From: UBA1368 sp964563125
GTDB lineage: Bacteria; Bacillota; Syntrophomonadia; Syntrophomonadales; Syntrophomonadaceae
Length of the DNA: 8,093 nucleotides
Assembly: GCA_964563125.1 (NCBI GenBank)
Contig: CAZLVY010000072.1
Location: forward strand, 1-8,093
Reading direction: 5' to 3'
Shown here: piece after piece, positions 1 through 4,713 of the stretch
How the letters are laid out: every line of letters starts with the position of its first letter
Position numbering within the stretch: the stretch's first letter is position 1
Position numbers and translations under genes: made by a program
The notes under the pieces: generated by a model
Database searches by the model: none
The model's input: only the letters and a program-made list of their open reading frames with translations
What the model was told of the DNA's origin: nothing

Positions 1-152
1 AACTAAAGTGGAATGATGCAGAGACAACCTGGGATTGCCCCTGCCACGGCTCCAGATTTAGTCCCGATGGTGATATTGTCGAAGGCCCAGCCTTTAACCA
101 TTTGCATGAACCAGGTGAAAACAATCATGTAGAAGCCCGTATTTTTAAATAA
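1..152 (+). CDS. C-terminal fragment of a Rieske [2Fe-2S] protein, probably a YhfW-like FAD-dependent oxidoreductase
   Basis: This is the 3' end of a gene that enters from the left edge; the frame starts at base 3 and stops at TAA 150-152, leaving 49 residues. The residues WDCPCHGSRFSPDG, followed by IVEGPA, match the second iron-sulfur half-site of Rieske domains, C-x-x-H followed by G-S-x-F. The first half-site (C-x-H) would lie upstream, outside the window. This exact style of ending (WNDAE, then the CPCHGSRF box, then a short tail) is known from FAD-dependent oxidoreductases with a C-terminal Rieske domain, such as Bacillus YhfW, where a DadA-like oxidase domain comes first. The domain assignment is seen directly; the parent family is inferred because the FAD part is not visible. 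The tail is rich in Asn and His. A strong stem-loop lies 86 bp downstream, so this gene probably ends its own transcript and is separate from the purine cassette. Confidence 0.85.
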   Translation, partial: LKWNDAETTWDCPCHGSRFSPDGDIVEGPAFNHLHEPGENNHVEARIFK

Positions 153-237
153 TACCCTCACATGTGAATCATAAAATAGAGCCCTGGCCAGTTGGTTCTT
201 TAAGTTTAACTTTTTTCATCAGATAGCTGGTAAAAAT

Positions 238-269
238 ACTTGCCCCTGCTGCAAAAAGCAGGGGCAAGT
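238..269. terminator. Perfect 13-bp stem-loop, probable bidirectional intrinsic terminator
   Basis: The arms ACTTGCCCCTGCT (238-250) and AGCAGGGGCAAGT (257-269) pair perfectly around a six-base loop. On the plus strand a T-run (276-280) follows after a six-base gap; on the minus strand the bases just past the stem read TATTTTTA. This is the expected 3' end of the Rieske gene transcript and separates it from ade. The slightly offset U-tract makes the plus-strand activity a little less certain. Confidence 0.75.
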
Positions 270-361
270 TGCATATTTTTATATAACGGGTCACTGCTGC
301 AAGCGTTTCCCTAAAAATTATTCTTAATGAATTGAAAAAACTTCTGGATGGAAGAAAATTA

Positions 362-391
362 TTGCAGTGGATATCCATTATACGATATTAT
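362..391 (+). promoter_or_regulatory. Possible promoter for the purine cassette with a palindrome in its spacer
   Basis: A weak -35-like TTGCAG (362-367) and a -10-like TATTAT (386-391) are 18 bp apart. The spacer contains the perfect 10-bp palindrome TGGATATCCA (368-377), which could be an operator. The -35 matches the consensus at only three of six positions, so this is a suggestion. The 95-base leader that would follow contains the direct repeat TCTGCAA (431-437, 451-457), exactly 20 bp apart. I looked for a purine riboswitch core in the leader and did not find one. Confidence 0.3.
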
Positions 392-486
392 TTTCAAGTA
401 TGGCTGTAGTTGGTGTTTGCCTGGTTATGATCTGCAAGCGGGAAGAGTATTCTGCAAAGTTATATTTTTTACGGAGGTAATGTTCG

Positions 487-2244
487 ATGGAAGTTTCAAA
501 GCTGGTTTTTATAATGGATGTAGCACAGGGTAGAGCAAAAGCGGATTTGATCATTCGCAATGCCAGGATGGTAAATGTCTTTACCAGGCAAATTGAGGAA
601 TGTGATGTTGCCGTAGCAGCGGGGACAATAGCCTGGATAGGAAAAGATCACGCAGAAAAGCCACGTGAGGCAGAGGTTATTTATAATGCCGAGGGGAAAT
701 TCCTGATTCCCGGTTTAATTGATGCCCATTGTCATATCGAAATGTCTTTTATGTCGGCGATTCCTTTTGCACAGACAGTTTTATCTCACGGCACCACAGC
801 TGCCATTCTTGACATGCATGATGTATGTAATACCGGTACTCATTGTATGCATAGTTTTGCCCGGGAATTAGCCTGTACACCTTTAAAGGCTTTTCTGATG
901 ATCCCCCCTTGTGTTCCTGGAACTCCTACCTTGGAGGAAGCCGGAGCCAATATGACATTGAAAGATATGAAGGAAGCTATGGATTTGCCAAATGCCTGGG
1001 GAATTGCTGAAACCATGGATTTTAACCGGGTACTTGAAAGGGAATCTGAAATTTTGTCAATACTGGCATGGGGTCAGGAAAAGGGTCTTCGTATTGATGG
1101 CCATTGCCCGGAGCTGGTGGGTGATGATCTGCAAGCTTATATAGCTGCCGGCATCTTAAGTGATCATGAATCAGTTTCACTGGAGGAAATGTTGGAGAAA
1201 TATCGTTTGGGCATGAAGGTCATACTGAGGCGTGGCTCTCTGGAGGAGCCGGTACGTGCTGGAGATTTTACGGCAAGACTTAATGATACATCCAATGTTC
1301 TCCTGGCAACCGACGGCTGCATTTTTTTAGATGACATCCTTGATAAAGGACATATGAACCAGGCCTTAAAAGACATAGTCTCCGAAGGGGTAGACCCGGT
1401 AACTGCTGTTCAGATGGCCACCATTAATGTAGCAAGGGCTTACGGCATCGATCATCATATTGGATCCATAGCGCCGGGCCGGAAAGCAGATATGGTACTG
1501 GTCTCGGATTTGGAGAATTTTGCAGTAGAAGCAGTATTTATAGAAGGAAAGCAATTTAAGCAGGAAAGCTTCATAACCCCTCCTTATAAATATCCGCAGG
1601 AGGTTTTAAACACGGTTAAATTAGATCTGGTATCCCCGGAAACTTTTAATATTAAAGCCCCTGCTGTTGCAGGAGAAGCAGCAGTACGGGTAATGACGAT
1701 TATTGAAGGAACGGTTGCGACTCGTGAGGAACATGAAATGCTGCCGGTGAAAAATGGATTTTTACAGCCTGATGTGAGCCGGGACCTGTTAAAGGTGGCC
1801 GTTTTTGATCGTTATAGAGCCAATGGTTATCATGCCCTTGGCATCGTTCGCGGCTTTGGTTTTAAGCAGGGGGCTTTCGGAGGCAGCGTGGGTCAGGACA
1901 GTCAGAATCTGGTAGTGGTAGGTGTCGATGATGAGGATATGGCCTTGGTTGTCAACACCATACGGGAAATGCAGGGAGGCATAGTATTTGCTGCCCAAGG
2001 GCGAATCATTGCCCGGGTTTACCTGCCCATCGCCGGAATTATGAGTGACATTGAACCCAGGGAATTGCAACAGGAATTTAAGAATTTGCACCGGAGCCTT
2101 GCCGAAATGGGAAGCAAAATGGATAATCCTTCCTTCAATTTATCGCTTTTGCTTACCTGTGCAGTAATCCCTGAACTTAAGATTACTAACCGCGGTTTGG
2201 TGGATGCTCTTTCTGGTCAGTTCGTACCTCTATTGCTGGAATAA
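487..2244 (+). CDS. ade: Adenine deaminase (AdeC type), divergent in signature motifs
   Basis: The 585-residue protein has the length and layout of AdeC-type adenine deaminases, amidohydrolase-superfamily metalloenzymes that convert adenine to hypoxanthine and ammonia in the cytoplasm. Visible features: an N-terminal beta-sandwich strand with DLIIRNARMVNVFT (about 20-33); the metal-binding DAHCHIE (H81, H83); GHCPEL (H206); SDHES (H227); LATDG (D276, the expected catalytic/metal Asp); and a C-terminal domain with GVDDEDM and LPIAGIMS. The start at 487 is supported by GGAGGT at 473-478 with eight bases of spacing; the Met at residue 10 has no ribosome binding site. Oddities: the family box usually read as A-H-D-S-H-N is here G-Q-D-S-Q-N (469-474), and the usual T-D-D-R is T-D-G-C. 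These changes may affect substrate choice. It is the first gene of a cassette with a permease and a phosphoribosyltransferase, which supports a purine role. Another purine or related heterocycle as substrate cannot be excluded. Confidence 0.88.
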   Translation: MEVSKLVFIMDVAQGRAKADLIIRNARMVNVFTRQIEECDVAVAAGTIAWIGKDHAEKPREAEVIYNAEGKFLIPGLIDAHCHIEMSFMSAIPFAQTVLSHGTTAAILDMHDVCNTGTHCMHSFARELACTPLKAFLMIPPCVPGTPTLEEAGANMTLKDMKEAMDLPNAWGIAETMDFNRVLERESEILSILAWGQEKGLRIDGHCPELVGDDLQAYIAAGILSDHESVSLEEMLEKYRLGMKVILRRGSLEEPVRAGDFTARLNDTSNVLLATDGCIFLDDILDKGHMNQALKDIVSEGVDPVTAVQMATINVARAYGIDHHIGSIAPGRKADMVLVSDLENFAVEAVFIEGKQFKQESFITPPYKYPQEVLNTVKLDLVSPETFNIKAPAVAGEAAVRVMTIIEGTVATREEHEMLPVKNGFLQPDVSRDLLKVAVFDRYRANGYHALGIVRGFGFKQGAFGGSVGQDSQNLVVVGVDDEDMALVVNTIREMQGGIVFAAQGRIIARVYLPIAGIMSDIEPRELQQEFKNLHRSLAEMGSKMDNPSFNLSLLLTCAVIPELKITNRGLVDALSGQFVPLLLE

Positions 2245-2297
2245 TTTTATTGGCAAGCCTTAAATAAATATAAAAAATTATAGAGGGGATCGATAGA

Positions 2298-3398
2298 ATG
2301 TTTGCATTATTATTAACAACACAAGACATTGTCAGTATTATCGGAGCTTTATCAGATGCAATTGCATCAGGTCTTATCGCATTGTACTATGGCTTTTTAG
2401 CTTTTCCCACCGGCATTGCCTTTGCCCTGGCCGCTTTGCTGGCCATCGTCTGGGGAATGGTCACGCCTATTTCATTTCAGGCTGAAACCATTGTTCTGGC
2501 TGGAAGTATGGGCAAAAACCTCCGGGAAAGGATATCGATTGTTTTGCTTTGCGGCATCGTGATGACGGTGCTGGGAACATTCGGCTTACTGGGAACGGTA
2601 GTTGATTACATAGGCGAAATAATTCTGGCTGGTATGCTGGCAGGGGTGGGGGTCATACTGGTTAAAACCAGTATCGATATTGCCCGGGACAGCCTGAAGG
2701 CAGGGATTGGATCATTCCTTTCCGCATTGCCGGTATGGTTTCTCACTGAAAACCTGGCCTATACAGTTGTTGCATCGCTGATTTTCGGAACCATCGTTCA
2801 CCACCTGATTAAAAAAGATTTCAACCCGTCTCCGGAAGGGGATGAAGAGGCAGTTGGTGATGATCACGGTACTTTCATGGAAAATATGAAGAAACAGCTG
2901 GTTTTACAAAAACCGATTCTAAATTCATGGCGCATCTGGAAGGCAGTTTTTGCATTAATTGCCCTGCAGATAGGCACTTTTATCAGTTATGGCAGTATTA
3001 CTGCTTCCATTGCCAATACTGGTTTCTCGGTTGATAAGCTTACTATAACATCTGGATTAGCTCAGGTGGTCAGTTCTATTTTTGGCGGTGCACCACTGTC
3101 TCCGATTGTATCCATCACTGCTGATGCCAATCATCCGCTTGATGCTGCCGTTATATTTATGGCCATTATGGCCTTTATACTGCTGCTGTTCCTGCTGCCT
3201 AAAATAGGCAAATTGATTCCGGTTGGCGCCACCGCCGGATATCTGTTTATTATCGGCGCCATCATCGTAATACCGGATAATCTGGTGGCAGCTGTTCAGG
3301 GTGGCAATATGGTGGGTATTATAACTTTTGTTATCACCGCTATATCCGATCCCTTTATAGGAATGCTGGCTGGGATTTTGGCCCAGTTTGTCATGTAG
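2298..3398 (+). CDS. Probable NCS2-like purine/nucleobase permease
   Basis: This is a strongly hydrophobic 366-residue integral membrane protein with about ten predictable membrane segments (roughly 22-54, 78-100, 104-124, 136-170, 213-231, 284-300, 305-325 and 336-362). A charged cytoplasmic-type loop at 172-212 (DFNPSPEGDEEAVGDD) splits it into two halves. The stretches TPISFQAE (56-63) and FGGAPLSPIVSITAD (262-276) resemble the half-helix substrate regions of the NCS2 (nucleobase/ascorbate) and AzgA permeases, but the protein is shorter than the usual 430 or more residues of that family. The start has GAGGGG at 2283-2288. It lies 53 bp after ade and 58 bp before the phosphoribosyltransferase on the same strand, so co-transcription is likely and purine base uptake is the natural inference. 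The family assignment is from overall resemblance, not a decisive motif; another transporter of the same fold is possible. Confidence 0.6.
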   Translation: MFALLLTTQDIVSIIGALSDAIASGLIALYYGFLAFPTGIAFALAALLAIVWGMVTPISFQAETIVLAGSMGKNLRERISIVLLCGIVMTVLGTFGLLGTVVDYIGEIILAGMLAGVGVILVKTSIDIARDSLKAGIGSFLSALPVWFLTENLAYTVVASLIFGTIVHHLIKKDFNPSPEGDEEAVGDDHGTFMENMKKQLVLQKPILNSWRIWKAVFALIALQIGTFISYGSITASIANTGFSVDKLTITSGLAQVVSSIFGGAPLSPIVSITADANHPLDAAVIFMAIMAFILLLFLLPKIGKLIPVGATAGYLFIIGAIIVIPDNLVAAVQGGNMVGIITFVITAISDPFIGMLAGILAQFVM

Positions 3399-3456
3399 TA
3401 ATTACGATAGCTGTTGTTTTTAAATTAGGTGTTTATGAAAACTAAGAGGTGAAAAT

Positions 3457-4002
3457 ATGCCCGTTAATAAAGAAAAAACCTATACTCTGGAAATTGCCGG
3501 TTTGACCCGGCACCTTCCCATCATTCCTGTGAACAATGAGATAAAGATAGCCAGTTTCGTTATACTAGGTGATACAGAACTGGTATGCCGGGTAGCCCCG
3601 GAGTTAATCAAGAAAATGCCGCCGTTTGATGTACTGGTTACCGCTGAAGCCAAGGGAATCCCTCTGGCTTTTGAGATTTCTCGCCTGCTGGGTATGAATT
3701 ATATCGTTGCCAGGAAGAGTATTAAATCTTATATGGAGAACCCTGTAATTGAAGAAGTAAACTCGATTACCACGCAAAAAACCCAGATATTATCCTTAAA
3801 CGGAGATGATATCAAGCAGATAGAAAACCGCCGGGTCGCAATCGTTGATGATGTGATCAGTACCGGGGAATCAGTGCAGGCAGTTGCCAGACTGATTGAA
3901 AAAGCAGGCGGAAAAGTTGTAGCCAAAGTCGCAATCCTGGCGGAAGGAGATGCCGCTCTTAATCCGGATATCATTTATCTTAAAAAGTTACCTGTTTTTT
4001 AA
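3457..4002 (+). CDS. Purine-type phosphoribosyltransferase (adenine PRTase-like)
   Basis: The 181-residue protein is a type I phosphoribosyltransferase: it joins a base to PRPP to make a nucleoside monophosphate in the cytoplasm. The PRPP-binding signature is clear at residues 127-139, VAIVDDVISTGES, with the two acidic residues D131 and D132 and the T-G loop. Upstream, FDVLVTAEAKGIPLAFEISR (57-76) matches the 'PEARG' flexible-loop side of adenine phosphoribosyltransferases, and VARKSIKSYM (84-93) matches their R-K-x-x-K segment. Length is close to the usual 170-180 of APRT. The start is supported by GAGGTG at 3446-3451 with five bases of spacing. Its place after adenine deaminase and a permease suggests salvage of adenine or of the hypoxanthine made by the deaminase. 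Which base it prefers cannot be read from the sequence; a xanthine/guanine or regulatory PurR-like role is less likely because there is no N-terminal DNA-binding domain. Confidence 0.82.
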   Translation: MPVNKEKTYTLEIAGLTRHLPIIPVNNEIKIASFVILGDTELVCRVAPELIKKMPPFDVLVTAEAKGIPLAFEISRLLGMNYIVARKSIKSYMENPVIEEVNSITTQKTQILSLNGDDIKQIENRRVAIVDDVISTGESVQAVARLIEKAGGKVVAKVAILAEGDAALNPDIIYLKKLPVF

Positions 4003-4006
4003 ACAG
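3992..4006. other. Short inverted repeat over the phosphoribosyltransferase stop codon
   Basis: CTGTTT (3992-3997) and AAACAG (4001-4006) pair around TTT and cover the TAA stop at 4000-4002. It is AT-rich and too weak to call a terminator. Confidence 0.35.
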
Positions 4007-4059
4007 TGGAAGCGGCCGGATATTCCGGTCGTCAGACCGTCAAAAAAGGCCAATAGCTT

Positions 4060-4103
4060 CATTATAAGTATCGCGTGCGATACATTGTAGTGCCCTTGGG
4101 TGC
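4060..4103. repeat. Direct repeat copy 1: hairpin plus 22-bp conserved box
   Basis: The hairpin TATCGC (4069-4074), loop GT, GCGATA (4077-4082) is followed by ACATTGTAGTGCCCT then TGGGTGC (box 4082-4103). ATTATAAG just before it resembles the ATTATTAG before copy 2. The second copy is 127 bp downstream. Confidence 0.75.
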
Positions 4104-4186
4104 TGCGTTAATTCGGAAGTGCCGTTCAATCGACGTACCTCATGTACGCCTCAATCACGGCCCTTCCGATTGCCTTGCTCTTGACA

Positions 4187-4230
4187 TCATTATTAGTTCG
4201 CGGAGCGAACATTGTAGTGCCCTGGGGTGC
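4187..4230. repeat. Direct repeat copy 2: hairpin plus 22-bp conserved box
   Basis: The hairpin GTTCGC (4196-4201), loop GGA, GCGAAC (4205-4210) is followed by the same box as copy 1 (4209-4230) with one change. The two outer stem pairs differ from copy 1, yet pairing is kept on both sides. Confidence 0.75.
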
Positions 4231-4276
4231 CTTTTTTGCTCGCTCTGTCAGGATGTCGACTTTATCGACACCCTGG

Positions 4277-4306
4277 CGGCCGGATATTCCGGCCGTATTT
4301 CTATTT
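4277..4306 (+). terminator. Possible terminator at the right edge of the repeat element
   Basis: The perfect 8-bp GC-rich stem CGGCCGGA (4277-4284) and TCCGGCCG (4288-4295) with a three-base loop is followed by TATTTCTATTT, a broken T-run. It could end plus-strand transcripts of the purine cassette; the minus-strand side has no T-run. The left-edge copy at 4013-4031 lacks a T-run on either side. Confidence 0.4.
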
Positions 4307-4495
4307 AGGTTGATAATAACATCTTTTGGGAGATTCCAGAATATCTTCTTTTTTTAGTTTCTTGATGACCTTATCAACTTCTTTTTTATCCAGACCGGAT
4401 ATTTCAGCTACATCACCGGCAGTGAGAGCTATTGCCGCATCTTTAAGGGTATTTAATACTATTTCTTCGTTACTCGTAAGAACACTTCCTTTCAC
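4301..4495 (-). CDS. Small winged-helix DNA-binding protein (putative transcriptional regulator)
   Basis: From GTG at 4495 this encodes 64 residues. The pattern is a short winged helix-turn-helix: helix 1 around EEIVLNTLKDA (10-20), recognition region LTAGDVAEISGLDKKEVDKVIKKLKKE (25-50, with the turn at SGLD) and a terminal wing ILESPKRCYYQPK (52-64). Such 60-70 residue proteins are common in Clostridia and are usually called MarR/ArsR-like or 'HTH' proteins; no effector domain is present. The frame is open back to a TTG at 4519, but that codon overlaps the -10 box of a near-consensus promoter (4518-4546), so a transcript from it would start near 4511 and cannot include it. GTG 4495 is the first usual start after that, though it lacks a clear Shine-Dalgarno; AAAGGAAGTG (4492-4483) looks like one but has no in-frame usual start at the right distance. 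The exact start is therefore uncertain. Target genes are unknown. Confidence 0.65.
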   Translation of the reverse strand: MKGSVLTSNEEIVLNTLKDAAIALTAGDVAEISGLDKKEVDKVIKKLKKEDILESPKRCYYQPK

Positions 4496-4517
4496 CTGGT
4501 TAATATAAGTTTTCCCC

Positions 4518-4546
4518 AATATATGAAATCAATTATGCAAAGTCAA
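4518..4546 (-). promoter_or_regulatory. Near-consensus SigA-type promoter for the small winged-helix gene
   Basis: On the minus strand TTGACT (4546-4541) and TATATT (4523-4518) each match five of six consensus bases and are separated by exactly 17 bp. Transcription would begin near 4511, which rules out the TTG at 4519 as a start codon. Confidence 0.7.
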
Positions 4547-4642
4547 GTGAGTCTGGATAAAAGCACTGCCTCCTGTCTGTCTGCCTACTAGTCTGTGACC
4601 TTTTCGGGTAACGATTCCGGAAATAGCATGTTTTATAGGTTA

Positions 4643-4672
4643 CCGACAAAATAGAGATCTTTGTGGTATTAT
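4643..4672 (+). promoter_or_regulatory. Possible promoter for the UbiB-family gene
   Basis: A weak -35-like CCGACA (4643-4648) and a -10-like TATTAT (4667-4672) are 18 bp apart, 41 bp before the gene start. The inverted repeat GGTAAC (4607-4612) / GTTACC (4639-4644) overlaps the -35 and could be an operator. The palindrome TTCCGGAA (4615-4622) lies between its arms. Confidence 0.4.
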
Positions 4673-4713
4673 GAAAATGATGTTAAGTAAACCTGTTAAA
4701 GGGTGGGATTAGT

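Larger units (their letters stand above)
4012..4296. repeat. Palindrome-rich intergenic repeat element bounded by near-identical 21-bp palindromic ends
   Basis: This gene-free stretch is packed with paired structure. Its two ends (4012-4032 and 4276-4296) are the same 21-bp palindromic sequence with one difference; each folds as CGGCCGGA, loop TAT, then TCCGGTCG or TCCGGCCG. Between them lie hairpins at 4069-4082 and 4196-4210, each next to one copy of a 22-bp direct repeat (4082-4103 and 4209-4230, 21 of 22 identical). A central stem of 12 pairs in 13 positions (4113-4125 with 4157-4169) has its own inner hairpin (CGTAC 4134-4138, GTACG 4144-4148), and a further stem pairs CAGG-A-TGTCGA (4249-4259) with TCGACA-C-CCTG (4265-4275). 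No long ORF with a start signal makes sense here. It may be a dispersed palindromic repeat, a MITE-like remnant, or a structured RNA or 3' UTR. The structure is directly visible; its nature is inferred. Confidence 0.75.

Noticed and set aside
392..486. Purine or other riboswitch in the leader of ade
   Set aside because: The conserved core of purine riboswitches (the TATGG...GTTTCTACC pattern and paired loops) is absent, and no other riboswitch consensus was recognised.
169..560. Short ORFs on both strands upstream of and into ade (169-378 minus, 348-533 plus, 378-560 minus)
   Set aside because: They lack convincing ribosome binding sites and domain-like composition, one crosses the terminator stem, and two overlap the start of the well-supported ade gene.
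4012..4296. CRISPR array or insertion sequence
   Set aside because: Only two copies of the 22-bp box exist, the spacing is 127 bp with structure rather than unique spacers, and there is no transposase coding sequence.
4075..4357. Two overlapping plus-strand ORFs (4075-4308 and 4142-4357) within and beyond the repeat element
   Set aside because: They have no good ribosome binding site, read through palindromes and repeats, have unlikely composition, and their ends overlap the winged-helix gene on the other strand.
4326..4508. Plus-strand ORF opposite the winged-helix gene
   Set aside because: It is the antisense shadow of a gene with a good promoter and a recognisable helix-turn-helix pattern.
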